A DNA stretch of 64,000 bases. It comes from Acidobacteriaceae bacterium UBA1307 (GTDB lineage: Bacteria; Acidobacteriota; Terriglobia; Terriglobales; Acidobacteriaceae). Positions 16,006-24,103 of the stretch are shown one piece after another (positions within the stretch are counted from its first letter, which is position 1; each line of letters begins with the position of its first letter). A program made the translations under genes and the position numbers. The stretch spans positions 532-64,531 of the forward strand of contig DBTV01000011.1 in the NCBI GenBank assembly GCA_002307235.1, in the 5' to 3' direction. The notes below the pieces were generated by a model. The model did no database searches. It saw nothing but the letters and a program-made list of their open reading frames with translations, and was not told the DNA's origin.

Positions 16006-16836
16006 ATGGCATGGTATGCCTACTGCATCGGTGAAAAGCAAGCATTTCCAGAGTTAACTCGTCATCGCAAGCCTGTACCCCTGGAATCTGTGTTCGGCGT
16101 GAATGGCAATCAGGTCTTTCTTTATCCCGCCAGTGATCTTGCAGTCGTCGTCAGCGAACAAAATCCAGCCGAAACATTCAATCAGAAATGCGGTGTGGAT
16201 CATGCGCGAGTGATCGCGGAGTGTTTTCGCCAGGCGACGGTGCTGCCCTTTCGTTTCGGTACTGTCTTTCATGACGATGAATCTTTGCGCAAGTCGATCC
16301 GCTCTAACCAGCGGCAGTTTCTGACAAACATCGACAAGTTGCGTGGCAAAACAGAGATGCATCTGAAGATCGTCGTCGATGACAGTGGCGTCAAGGATGC
16401 GGAACGTCGCGCCGCGGCGTCGAACATCGGAAGCCATCCATATCTGAGTGATCTTCGTGAGAACGCAATGCGCGCCCGCGAGCGCCAGACGCGTGCCCGT
16501 GCGATGAGCTTCCAGATGCACCGGCTTTTTTTGCCGCTGGACGAAGAGGTCAGTTGCCGGTTGATGGACAATGGCAAGATGGTGCTCGACATTGCCCACC
16601 TGATTGATCGCAAATACGTTGAACGTTACCAGAACAAATTCAGTACGACCAGCGCAACGATGCGCGAATGGCAGATGCAGGTCTCCGGTCCTTGGCCTCC
16701 CTACCACTTCGTCCACCGCCTGACCCGCAGTGCGCATGTGATTCAGCCGACAGCGCAGGCCGCACCCGTGGTGGCACCGCTCAGCGACGCCGTGACAGCG
16801 ATGCCCGTGCTCGAACAAGCTCCAGCTCTCGCATAA
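16006..16836 (+). CDS. GvpL/GvpF family (gas-vesicle-protein-like) protein, orphan
   Basis: A 276-residue protein matching the GvpL/F family: ATVLPFRFGTVFHDDESLRKS (~77-97), KLRGKTEMHLKIVV (~111-124) and the C-terminal SGPWPPYHFVHRL. In gas-vesicle producers GvpF/L are accessory shell-assembly proteins. No gvpA, gvpN or other gas-vesicle gene is in the window, so the role here is unknown. The ATG at 16006 with ACGGAG 9 bp upstream was chosen over an open frame reaching back to 15880. A stretch at ~140-200 rich in Arg and Ala helices differs from GvpF of cyanobacteria. A strong terminator follows. Confidence 0.8.
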   Translation: MAWYAYCIGEKQAFPELTRHRKPVPLESVFGVNGNQVFLYPASDLAVVVSEQNPAETFNQKCGVDHARVIAECFRQATVLPFRFGTVFHDDESLRKSIRSNQRQFLTNIDKLRGKTEMHLKIVVDDSGVKDAERRAAASNIGSHPYLSDLRENAMRARERQTRARAMSFQMHRLFLPLDEEVSCRLMDNGKMVLDIAHLIDRKYVERYQNKFSTTSATMREWQMQVSGPWPPYHFVHRLTRSAHVIQPTAQAAPVVAPLSDAVTAMPVLEQAPALA

Positions 16837-16859
16837 CTTATACAACCCTCCTTACGCAG

Positions 16860-16890
16860 AAAAGCCCCGGATTGCTCCGGGGCTTTTCTG
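16860..16890 (+). terminator. Rho-independent terminator of the GvpL/F-like gene
   Basis: AAAAGCCCCGGA (16860-16871), loop ttgc, TCCGGGGCTTTT (16876-16887): a perfect 12-bp stem ending in T4. Confidence 0.9.
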
Positions 16891-16917
16891 TAACTCGAGG
16901 GATAACTCGAGAGTTAT

Positions 16918-17027
16918 AGCATTTTCCCAATTTCTGTAGAGGGAAAACTGCATGCCGAGGGTCTTTTTCCTCAAGAAAAAGACCCCTTGCACGAACCCCA
17001 ACACTGCACGTGTATTGGGAAAATGCT
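16918..17027. repeat. Nested inverted repeats between convergent genes
   Basis: Outer 14-bp perfect arms AGCATTTTCCCAAT (16918-16931) and ATTGGGAAAATGCT (17014-17027) enclose a perfect 11-bp hairpin GGGTCTTTTTC/GAAAAAGACCC (16959-16985). It begins immediately after the inositol-phosphate synthase stop (minus strand), so the outer arm could act in 3'-end formation. Confidence 0.85.
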
Positions 17028-18371
17028 CTAGTCGTAATACTCGAGTCCGAGGTGCGTGATCAGTTCCTCGCCCTTGATGTGACGCAGGGTGTTCTTCATC
17101 TTCATCGACTGGATGAACAGATCGTGCTCGGGCTTGAGGCCTGCGGCGGTCTGCGGTGACTTCAGATAGAAGCTGAGCCATTCCTGTATGCCGAGCGATT
17201 GTAGGCTGGAGGTGCGCTTGGCCAGGTCCATGAACAGGACAAGATCGAGGGCGACTGGGGCGGCCAGAATCGAATCGCGGCAGAGGAAGTTGACCTTGAG
17301 CTGCATCGGGTAGCCGAGCCAGCCGAACAGGTCGATGTTATCCCAGGCTTCCTTGTCGTCGCCGCGCGGCGGATAGTAGTTGATGCGGATCTTGTGGAAG
17401 ATGTCTTTGTAGAGATCCGGGTACTTCTCGGGCTCGAAGATGTAGTCGAGCGAGCCGAGCTTCGACTCTTCCTTGGTCTTGAAGGACTGCGGGTCGTCGA
17501 GCACCTCGCCATCGCGGTTGCCGAGGATGTTGGTCGAGAACCAGCCGCGGACGCCGAGCAGGCGGGCCTTGAAGGCAGGCGCCAGAATCGTCTTCATGAA
17601 GGTCTGGCCGGTCTTGAAGTCCTTGCCTGCGACGGGCGCGGCATTCTTCTTCGACAGCGCAACCAGCGCCGGAATATCGACGGTCAGGTTGGGGGCGCCG
17701 TTGACGAACGGGACGCCTTCGCTCAATGCCGCATAGGCATAGATCTGCGAGGGCGCGATGCCGATGTCGTTGGACTCGAGTCCCTTCTCAAACGACTCAA
17801 TGGTCTGATGAACCGCTGTCGGTTCCAAAAAAATTTCGGTCGAGGCGGCCCAGAGGACAACGACGCGATCGACGGTCTTTTTGAAGGCGCGAATGTCGGC
17901 GATCAACTGATCGGCCAGCTCGCGCTTGGTTTTGCCATGCTTGATGTGCGTGCCGTTGAGGCGCTTCACATAATACTGGTCGAAGACGGCAGGCAGGGGC
18001 TTGATGGTCTCCAGATACGGCTTGATTTCGGCCAGCATCTTGTCGTTGAGCACGCTGGCGTGCGCGGCGGCCTCATAGGCCGAGTCCTCGAAGAGGTCCC
18101 AGGCGGTGAAGACCACGTCGTTCAGGTCGGCGAGGGGAACAAAATCCTTGATCAGGGGGGAATTGTTGTCGGTGCGCTTGCCGATCCGGATGGTGCCCAT
18201 CTGGGTCAGCGAGCCGATCGGTTTCGCCAGTCCACGGCGAACAGCTTCAACGCCGGCAATCAACGTAGTGGAGACGGCGCCGAGGCCGACAACCATAACG
18301 CCCAGCTTGCCGGTGGCGGGCGCGATCTGCGATGCGGCGGTCTTCTGGCCGCCTTGGGTTTGAGTGGACAT
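17028..18371 (-). CDS. Inositol-3-phosphate synthase (INO1-type)
   Basis: Converts glucose 6-phosphate to 1D-myo-inositol 3-phosphate with an internal NAD redox cycle; the product serves inositol lipids or osmolytes. The 447-residue protein begins with a Rossmann motif GVMVVGLGAVSTTLIAG (24-40), and has the family blocks ESNDIGIAPSQIYAYAA, VNGAPNLTVDIPAL, PVAGKDFKTGQTFMKT (active-site Lys region) and LGVRGWFSTNILGNRDGEVL. The open frame extends to 18515, but the ATG at 18371 has AGGAAGG upstream and gives the usual N-terminus. The downstream end abuts a nested hairpin. Bacterial INO1 of this length is well known in actinobacteria and acidobacteria. Confidence 0.92.
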   Translation of the reverse strand: MSTQTQGGQKTAASQIAPATGKLGVMVVGLGAVSTTLIAGVEAVRRGLAKPIGSLTQMGTIRIGKRTDNNSPLIKDFVPLADLNDVVFTAWDLFEDSAYEAAAHASVLNDKMLAEIKPYLETIKPLPAVFDQYYVKRLNGTHIKHGKTKRELADQLIADIRAFKKTVDRVVVLWAASTEIFLEPTAVHQTIESFEKGLESNDIGIAPSQIYAYAALSEGVPFVNGAPNLTVDIPALVALSKKNAAPVAGKDFKTGQTFMKTILAPAFKARLLGVRGWFSTNILGNRDGEVLDDPQSFKTKEESKLGSLDYIFEPEKYPDLYKDIFHKIRINYYPPRGDDKEAWDNIDLFGWLGYPMQLKVNFLCRDSILAAPVALDLVLFMDLAKRTSSLQSLGIQEWLSFYLKSPQTAAGLKPEHDLFIQSMKMKNTLRHIKGEELITHLGLEYYD

Positions 18372-18463
18372 GAGTCTGTGCCTTCCTTTGCATCGCCGCG
18401 CAAGCGCGCGGCGGGTCAGCGCGCGACGGCTCGAGAGCCTACCGCGCGCAATTCCCTTCTGCG

Positions 18464-19102
18464 TCAGGCCTCTGTGGACTGCCTTCCGCGCCGGATGTGC
18501 GACCAGACGAACCACACGATTGCCGCCAGCAGCAGAACTTCAACAGCGGTGTGGAAACGATGGAACGCCTGGTAAAAGCGAGGATCGGTATGCCATTTCT
18601 CGCCCAGCTTCATGCCCGCGTAGGCCAGTCCCAGGCACCAGGGCCAGGAACCGAGAAACGTGTAGAGATGAAAGCGGAGCTGCGGCATTTTGGCGATTCC
18701 CGCGGGAAACGCGATGAATGTTCGCACCACGGGCAGCATGCGCGAGAGCAGAACGGTGATGGCACCATACTTTTCAAAGAACCGCGTCATGCGGTCCAGA
18801 TCGTGATGGTTCATCAATACCCATTTGCCGTAGCGTTCTACCAGTGGCCGTCCGCCTACAGAGCCGATCCAATACGCGATCAGCGAGCCCAGATTGCAAC
18901 CGATGGCGCCAGCGGTTGCGACCCAGAACAAGTTAAAACTGCCGCGATAGACCAGATAACCTGCGAAGGGCAGGATGATCTCCGATGGCAGGGGAATGCA
19001 GGCGGACTCGATTCCCATCAACGCTGCGATGCCGGCATAGCCTCCGGAGCCGATCGCGTGCGTCACAAATTCAACCAGAAAAGCAATGATTTTTTCGCTC
19101 AT
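18464..19102 (-). CDS. DedA/SNARE-associated family membrane protein
   Basis: A 212-residue inner-membrane protein of the DedA family, now linked to polyprenyl-phosphate/phospholipid recycling and envelope homeostasis. Signatures: GIESACIPLPSEIILPFAGYLV, GCNLGSLIAYWIGSVGGRPLVERYGKW, FEKYGAITVLLSRMLPVVRTFIAFPAGIAKM and a C-terminal membrane span. The conserved membrane-embedded charged residues (E in PLPSEIILP, R in RMLPVVRTF) are intact. The ATG at 19102 (MSEKIIAFL) is preferred over a farther upstream start. Divergent from hemQ across a region rich in TGCA half-sites. Confidence 0.9.
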   Translation of the reverse strand: MSEKIIAFLVEFVTHAIGSGGYAGIAALMGIESACIPLPSEIILPFAGYLVYRGSFNLFWVATAGAIGCNLGSLIAYWIGSVGGRPLVERYGKWVLMNHHDLDRMTRFFEKYGAITVLLSRMLPVVRTFIAFPAGIAKMPQLRFHLYTFLGSWPWCLGLAYAGMKLGEKWHTDPRFYQAFHRFHTAVEVLLLAAIVWFVWSHIRRGRQSTEA

Positions 19103-19136
19103 GAGCGTTTTCAGTATATAGGCCAAAACCCCGCTA

Positions 19137-19191
19137 TTTATGCACCGATTTCGCATTCAAGTGCATAAAAAATGATGCACACGTATGCATC
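19137..19191. promoter_or_regulatory. Paired inverted repeats with TGCA half-sites between dedA and hemQ
   Basis: TTTATGCAC (19137-19145) and GTGCATAAA (19161-19169) are exact inverse arms; GATGCA (19174-19179) and TGCATC (19186-19191) form a second inverted repeat. Four ATGCA-type half-sites in 55 bp between divergent genes suggest an operator. Confidence 0.5.
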
Positions 19192-19250
19192 TTTCGCAGG
19201 CTGGGATGAATCTGATAGAAGAACTAGAAATCAGCTTCCCGGAGGCTCTG

Positions 19251-20081
19251 TTGGCAAACTTTTCACCCGTTCCGCTCACCCTTGAAGGCTCCACCGTTCT
19301 GCATCAATTCTTCCGTTTCGACTGGAAGGCGTGGAAGGCGCTCGATGCGGCCGCGCGCGCGAAGGTTGTGGCCGAGTCGCTTGCCGTGCTCAAGCGTCTG
19401 GAGCATCCGAACGAAGAGGGGCCGGTGCAGTCGGCGCTCTACTCGCAACTGGGCCACAAGGGCGACCTGGTCTTCGTCCACTTCCGCAAGAACTTTGCCG
19501 AGTTGAATCAGGTGGAGCTTGCGCTGGCGCAGACGCCGCTCTATGACTACCTGACGCTCGTGCACTCCTATGTTTCGGTGGTGGAGATGGGACTGTATGA
19601 GTCGAGCGCGAAGACCTGGGAGGCGGCCGCCGAGGCCGGCTTTGAGCCGCACACGCCCGAGTTTGACGCCGTCGTGCAGGCCAATCTGCATCGCATGGCC
19701 ACAGGCATGGCTCCGCGACTTTATCCCGAGGTTCCGCCCGCGCCCTACCTCTGTTTCTATCCGATGAATCGCCGTCGTGGCGAGGAGAAGAACTGGTACA
19801 CGGTGCCCTTTGCCGAGCGCCAGAAGATGATGCATGAGCACGGCATGGTGGGCCGACGCTACGGTGATCGCGTCAAGCAGATCATCACCGGCTCCATTGG
19901 CTTCGATGACTGGGAGTGGGGCGTTTCACTCTTCGCAGAAGATCCGATCGTCTTCAAGAAGCTGATCTACGAGATGCGCTTCGACGAGGTCTCGGCCGTC
20001 TATGCCGAGTTCGGCGAGTTCTTCCTCGCCCTGCGTCTCGACCTCGACAAGCTCACCGGCTGGACCGAGGGCAAGCTGTAA
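19251..20081 (+). CDS. hemQ: Coproheme decarboxylase / chlorite-dismutase family (HemQ)
   Basis: HemQ (ChdC) converts coproheme to heme b using peroxide, the last step of the coproporphyrin-dependent pathway. The family block YPMNRRRGEEKNWYTVPFAERQKMMHEHGMVGR contains the catalytic Tyr and the region around the proximal His; TGSIGFDDWEWGVSLFAEDPIVFKKLIYEMRFDEVSAVYAEFG completes the second ferredoxin-like half. The frame is open to ATGs at 19185 and 19206, but those lack a ribosome-binding site and 19185 lies in the palindromes. A TTG at 19251 has GGAGG 5 bp upstream and starts just before the conserved TLEG strand, so I chose it (276 residues). HemA, HemC and HemD are encoded at 27-30 kb. Confidence 0.88.
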   Translation: MANFSPVPLTLEGSTVLHQFFRFDWKAWKALDAAARAKVVAESLAVLKRLEHPNEEGPVQSALYSQLGHKGDLVFVHFRKNFAELNQVELALAQTPLYDYLTLVHSYVSVVEMGLYESSAKTWEAAAEAGFEPHTPEFDAVVQANLHRMATGMAPRLYPEVPPAPYLCFYPMNRRRGEEKNWYTVPFAERQKMMHEHGMVGRRYGDRVKQIITGSIGFDDWEWGVSLFAEDPIVFKKLIYEMRFDEVSAVYAEFGEFFLALRLDLDKLTGWTEGKL

Positions 20082-20116
20082 ACGCCGCCCTGCATGTGGC
20101 TGCGCACTGCAAAACC

Positions 20117-20144
20117 GGAGGGAGCAGAGGCCTTCAGGTCTCTG
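20117..20144 (-). repeat. REP-like palindrome, diverged inverted copy
   Basis: On the minus strand it reads CAGAGACCTGAAGGC followed by CTCTGCTCCCTCC, aligning over 28 bp with the copies at 2784-2811 and 27290-27317. Two stem positions are mismatched. It lies in the 181-bp gap after hemQ. Confidence 0.65.
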
Positions 20145-20262
20145 ACCTTCCGGGAGAGCTTCCTCTTCCCTGCTACGCACGCCGCACAATGCAATTGCAC
20201 CTTCCATACCCAGAGACGTAGAATGCGCTGACTCTTCCACAGGAAAGGAACAGGCATCGAAC

Positions 20263-21219
20263 ATGGGTGTCTCTTGTCGGAAACGTTTACTCGGCGGGCG
20301 CTTTTCTACGAACATCATTCTTGGTTGCGCGGCTCTCGCACTATGGCTTGCGCCCTGTGCTTTTGCGCAGACGAACGCGACACCAACAGCGGCTGCTCCC
20401 ACGCAAAAGTCGACGCAACGTAGTTTTGACGCGGTCTCGCTGCACCCCGGCGGCAATAAAAATTACATGATTGGCTTGGACTATCTTGGCTCCGCCAGCA
20501 AGGAAGAATTGCCAAAAGATGGTCTGGTCAACTGGAATATAACGCTGGGCTATCTCATCCGCTTTGCGTACGATCTGCGCGAATCACACGAAGTCTCGGC
20601 GATGCTAGAATCCCTTCCCAAGTGGACCCAGGGAGAGTGGTACGTTGTACAGGCGCGCGTGGAAGGCTCGCCCAAACGCGCCGAGGTGCGTGCCATGGTG
20701 CGCTCCCTGCTTGAAGAGCGCTTCAAGATTGCAGCGCACATCGAAACGCACGAAGGCGATGTGTATGCGCTCACGTACGTCAAACCAGGCAAGCAGTTCA
20801 GGCCGCATCCAACGGGCGAGCCCTGTACGAACTTTGTTCCGCTAGGGTCGGAGACCAAGCGCCCTTTTCCCTATCCTTCCTATGAACACGTTCATCCTTT
20901 TTGCGGTGTCTTTGTTCGACAACTCAGCCCCTCTAAAGATCGATTGGAGATGCTGGATGTGACGACACAGCAGATTGCAGAGTCCATTGGAGGATTCATG
21001 CCGTTGCCGGTCATCGACAAAACCGGACTCACCGGCAACTACGATGCGATCATTGATTTTTGGCAGGGGATTCCGCCAGCAAACGCCGATCCAACGATGG
21101 AAGTTGGTCAGCCCATTGAAACCAACATTGAGAAACTTTTTGGTCTGAAGTTCACCAAGCAGAAGGCGCAACTTCAAAGATTTGTCATCGACCACATCGA
21201 GCCGCCGTCGGAGAACTGA
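20263..21219 (+). CDS. TIGR03435 family secreted protein (copy 1)
   Basis: A 318-residue exported protein of the acidobacterial TIGR03435 family, whose function is unknown. A signal peptide ends near residue 36 (LGCAALALWLAPCAFAQ). Family landmarks are FDAVSLHPGG, ITLGYLIRFAYDLR, LPKWTQGEWYVVQARVEG, VRAMVRSLLEERFKIAAHIETHEGDVYALT and the C-terminal PVIDKTGLTGNYDAIIDFW...QLQRFVIDHIEPPSEN. The ending on IDHIEPPSEN parallels IEHVEKPTEN of the second copy at 23.1 kb. These proteins occur in large paralogous sets in soil acidobacteria. A full-length, undamaged member. Confidence 0.88.
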   Translation: MGVSCRKRLLGGRFSTNIILGCAALALWLAPCAFAQTNATPTAAAPTQKSTQRSFDAVSLHPGGNKNYMIGLDYLGSASKEELPKDGLVNWNITLGYLIRFAYDLRESHEVSAMLESLPKWTQGEWYVVQARVEGSPKRAEVRAMVRSLLEERFKIAAHIETHEGDVYALTYVKPGKQFRPHPTGEPCTNFVPLGSETKRPFPYPSYEHVHPFCGVFVRQLSPSKDRLEMLDVTTQQIAESIGGFMPLPVIDKTGLTGNYDAIIDFWQGIPPANADPTMEVGQPIETNIEKLFGLKFTKQKAQLQRFVIDHIEPPSEN

Positions 21220-21275
21220 TGTGCACGAAACAGCGAGGGTGCGCCGGCACGCACCCTTCGCGATAAACTCAATGT

Positions 21276-21974
21276 ATGCCGAATCGCGCATCAACCACCA
21301 AGCCAACCACGAAGCGCACAGCGCGCGGCGCGCTGGCCCCCGAGCGCATTGAGGCGATTCTGCGCGGGCTCGACGAGGCCTATCCGAATGTGGAGTGCGC
21401 GCTGACGCACCGCTCGCCGTGGGAACTGCTGGTGGCGACGATTCTCTCCGCGCAGTGCACCGACGTGCGCGTGAACATGGTCACCCCCGCGCTCTTTAAG
21501 CGGTTCCCGACGCCGCAATCGCTTGCCGAGGCTCAGGTCGAAGAGATCGAAGAAAAAATCCGGTCCACGGGTTTCTATCACAACAAGGCGAAGAATATTC
21601 AGGGCGCGGCGCGGGTGTTGCTTGCCGAGTTCGGCGGCAGGGTTCCTGCAACGCTGGCCGAGCTGACGCGGCTGCCCGGCGCGGCGCGCAAAACGGCGAA
21701 TGTGGTGCTTGGCGTCTGCTTCGGCAAGGCCGAGGGCGTCGTCGTCGATACGCATGTCTTCCGCATCACGCGACGGCTGGGGCTGGCCAAGGGCGACACG
21801 CCGCAGAAGGTCGAGCAGGAGCTGATGAAGATTCTGCCGCAATCGCGCTGGATCAGCTTCTCGCATCAGATCATTCATCACGGCCGCGCCGTCTGCGATG
21901 CACGCAAGCCGAAATGCGATCAGTGCAATCTCGAACAGCTCTGCAACGCCAAGGACAAGAGCTGGAGTTCCTAG
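21276..21974 (+). CDS. nth: Endonuclease III (DNA glycosylase/AP lyase)
   Basis: Removes oxidised pyrimidines and cleaves the abasic site in base-excision repair. The 232-residue protein has the helix-hairpin-helix LPGAARKTANVVLG with catalytic K139 (GAARKT rather than the usual GVGRKT), catalytic D158 in VVVDTHVFR, and the [4Fe-4S] ligands C207, C214, C217, C223 in the exact C-x6-C-x2-C-x5-C spacing. A 20-residue basic N-terminal tail precedes the fold. It is convergent with the GNAT gene, only 2 bp between stops, so no separate terminator fits between them. Confidence 0.96.
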   Translation: MPNRASTTKPTTKRTARGALAPERIEAILRGLDEAYPNVECALTHRSPWELLVATILSAQCTDVRVNMVTPALFKRFPTPQSLAEAQVEEIEEKIRSTGFYHNKAKNIQGAARVLLAEFGGRVPATLAELTRLPGAARKTANVVLGVCFGKAEGVVVDTHVFRITRRLGLAKGDTPQKVEQELMKILPQSRWISFSHQIIHHGRAVCDARKPKCDQCNLEQLCNAKDKSWSS

Positions 21975-21976
21975 GG

Positions 21977-22498
21977 CTATGATGTACGCACAAACTCTAG
22001 CATTCCTTCTGGATTTTCTCCTCCCAAATCGAATGCGCTTTTTTTGAGAACTGCTATGGATGCAGGATTATCTGCCGTTGTGTGCGCAATGATTCTGCGA
22101 GCACCATGATTCAGTGCGTATGCACTAAGTGCCATGACCATTTCCGTGGCCAGCCCCCGACCGCGTGCAGCTTGTACGATGGAATAGCCGATTTCAACGG
22201 TTCCACTCGCATCAGGCGCACCAAGAAATCCTCCACACCCGAACAGCTCCGCGTGTTTCACTTGACGGCTGAGTGCATACCAACTCAACCAACCCTCTCC
22301 GGCATCACCTGCGGCCAATGTTTGCTCAAGAAAAAAGCCAATGGCCCCTGCATCATACTCACCAGGCGGCCAGTCGCCAGGAACAGACGCGACGCCAAGT
22401 GCACGAGCCAAATGCTCTATATCCGATAATTCCAACTCTAAATATTTTGCGGTGGCCGGAATCAGACGTAGACATGCAGTTTCAATCTGCAGTTTCAT
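21977..22498 (-). CDS. GNAT family acetyltransferase (RimJ/RimL-like)
   Basis: A 173-residue acetyltransferase. The acetyl-CoA pyrophosphate-binding motif is seen as QAARGRGLATEMVMALSAYAL (R/Q-x-x-G-x-A type), preceded by the beta strand VEIGYSIV and followed by AHTTADNPASIAVLKKSAFDLGG, typical of the RimJ/RimL branch that acetylates protein N-termini or small molecules. Substrate unknown. The ATG at 22498 lies inside the last codons of scpB (17-bp overlap), so translation is probably coupled to scpB. Confidence 0.85.
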   Translation of the reverse strand: MKLQIETACLRLIPATAKYLELELSDIEHLARALGVASVPGDWPPGEYDAGAIGFFLEQTLAAGDAGEGWLSWYALSRQVKHAELFGCGGFLGAPDASGTVEIGYSIVQAARGRGLATEMVMALSAYALNHGARRIIAHTTADNPASIAVLKKSAFDLGGENPEGMLEFVRTS

Positions 22499-23087
22499 TG
22501 CGCGATTCTATCAAAGTGCCATGAACCTTTTTTCGCATTGCCCCCGCTTCCACAGCCTTGCCAACATCGGCGGTGGCCTCCAGGTCGAACTGCGTGAGGA
22601 ATGTTTCGGTCGTGACCCAGCGGCGGGCGCGCTGCCCCGGTCGCGACGCCATCGGCTTGATGAGCTTGCGCCGGCGCAGTGCTTCGACCAGCGCGGCGCT
22701 ATCGGCCTCGCGAATGCGCGTGATCTCGGGCAGCGTGATGCCCGGCTGCAGCGCGATCAGCGCCAGCACATCCATGGCGCTTGGGCTCGGCGGTCGCTGC
22801 GGGCGCGGTCCGCGCTCACTTTCACGCACGCGGCGCACATCCTCGGCAAACTCCGGCCGCGTCTCCATGCGCACACGCTCGCCTGAGCGCACGATGCGCC
22901 AGGGGCGGCCATGCGCGGCGAGGCTCTGCGTGAGAGTCGCAAGTGCGGCTTCAATCTCCGCAACGGAATGTGTGAGCGCATCCGCCAGCGTCGCGACCGT
23001 GATTGGCCGCGACGTCACGCCGAGCGCCGCTTCGAGCCGTGCTTCAAGCATCGGTGTACTACTATCTTCCACTTGCGGTGCAACCAT
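22482..23087 (-). CDS. scpB: Segregation and condensation protein B (ScpB-like)
   Basis: ScpB dimers bind the ScpA kleisin in the SMC-ScpAB chromosome-organising complex. The 201-residue protein shows the two winged-helix domains: the first near 12-80 (LEARLEAALGVTSRPITVATLADALTHS...ERVRMETRPEFAEDVRR) and the second with SAMDVLALIALQPGITLPEITRIREADSAALVEALRRRKLI and RRWVTTETFLTQFDLE, equivalent to the family AYRQPITRAEIE and TTxxFLxxFGL boxes, but rather diverged. The ATG at 23087 was chosen; the frame is open to 23183 but overlaps the TIGR03435 gene. ScpA is 3.4 kb away on the opposite strand, so the usual scpAB operon is broken. Confidence 0.82.
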   Translation of the reverse strand: MVAPQVEDSSTPMLEARLEAALGVTSRPITVATLADALTHSVAEIEAALATLTQSLAAHGRPWRIVRSGERVRMETRPEFAEDVRRVRESERGPRPQRPPSPSAMDVLALIALQPGITLPEITRIREADSAALVEALRRRKLIKPMASRPGQRARRWVTTETFLTQFDLEATADVGKAVEAGAMRKKVHGTLIESRNETAD

Positions 23088-23115
23088 ATCGGAGTCTATT
23101 TTAATTCGCGTTGGC

Positions 23116-24048
23116 CTAATTCTCCGTCGGCTTCTCGACGTGCTCAATCGCCAAGAGAGGCACCGCCCGAGTTTCCTTTTCAAACTTCAACCCAAGCTGT
23201 TTCTTCACCGCTTCAACCATGGCCTCTCCAAAAAGACTGGCTTGGCCCTGCCCTTCCGTCTCTTCAATTCTATGAAAGGTAAAACTCAGATCGTAATGCC
23301 GCGCGTCGTCGCTGCCATCGACGATCAATTGACGCGAACCGCCACGAAATGGCATATAGTCATTCAAAAAATCGACCAGATGGCCCAGCGTCGTATCGAC
23401 CATTTCGATATGATAGAAATCCCCATCCTGCCACGATGCATCGCCACAGAAATGATGCGCGGACTGCTGTTTCGTCGTCTCGCCAATCTGCGGCGCGGTG
23501 CGCTGTTCGCAGTTGCCTAACGTGTGCGGACGCAATCCTGGACCCGGCTTTCCCGCCTCAGCAAAGGCCAGAGCATAGACCGGCAGTTCGCGGCTCTCGC
23601 TACGCATCCGCAGATGCATCCGCTCCTCGAGCAGGTTGCGCACCATCACGCGAACCTCGCTTTTGGTGGGATGACCTTCGGCGCGCGCCTCAATGGAGAT
23701 CGTCGTATCAGCCCAACGTCGCGACCCCTCTTCGAGCAGCAATTCCTGTTCCTCGTAGGACGGCAGACGATAGGCAAACCTGATGTACTCTTTGAGATAA
23801 GTATTGGCGGAAAACAGACCATTGAGCCGCCCGGTATCTTCAAAACTGTCCAGACCAAAATTGGTGCGCATCGGCGTTCCCGGCTGGCTCATGCGCACCG
23901 AGGCAACATCGAAGCGCAGCGACTCTTTGGCGGGTCTCTGTCCAGACGCAATTCCCGCACCAATGGTCATGATTAAAATTGCAGCAAACCTGCGCTGAAA
24001 GAAACACCACGCAAACAGCAACTGGGGAGCCTTCTCACTTAGAGACAT
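23116..24048 (-). CDS. TIGR03435 family secreted protein (copy 2)
   Basis: A 310-residue paralogue of the protein at 20.3 kb. N-terminal signal region (APQLLFAWCFFQRRFAAILIMTIGAGIASGQ) followed by LRFDVASVRMSQPG, YLKEYIRFAYRLPSYEE, VRVMVRNLLEERMHLRMRSESRELPVYALAFAEAG and the C-terminal LGLKFEKETRAVPLLAIEHVEKPTEN. The ATG at 24048 has AGGAAGGCACTCA just upstream; an upstream extension to 24186 is rejected because it would overlap the toxin gene. Function of the family is unknown. It is inserted between scpB and the toxin-antitoxin pair, all on the minus strand. Confidence 0.85.
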   Translation of the reverse strand: MSLSEKAPQLLFAWCFFQRRFAAILIMTIGAGIASGQRPAKESLRFDVASVRMSQPGTPMRTNFGLDSFEDTGRLNGLFSANTYLKEYIRFAYRLPSYEEQELLLEEGSRRWADTTISIEARAEGHPTKSEVRVMVRNLLEERMHLRMRSESRELPVYALAFAEAGKPGPGLRPHTLGNCEQRTAPQIGETTKQQSAHHFCGDASWQDGDFYHIEMVDTTLGHLVDFLNDYMPFRGGSRQLIVDGSDDARHYDLSFTFHRIEETEGQGQASLFGEAMVEAVKKQLGLKFEKETRAVPLLAIEHVEKPTEN

Positions 24049-24103
24049 TGAGTGCCTTCCTGATGATGGTTTCAGCCATTCTACAGGTCTGCAATCAGTG
24101 ATG

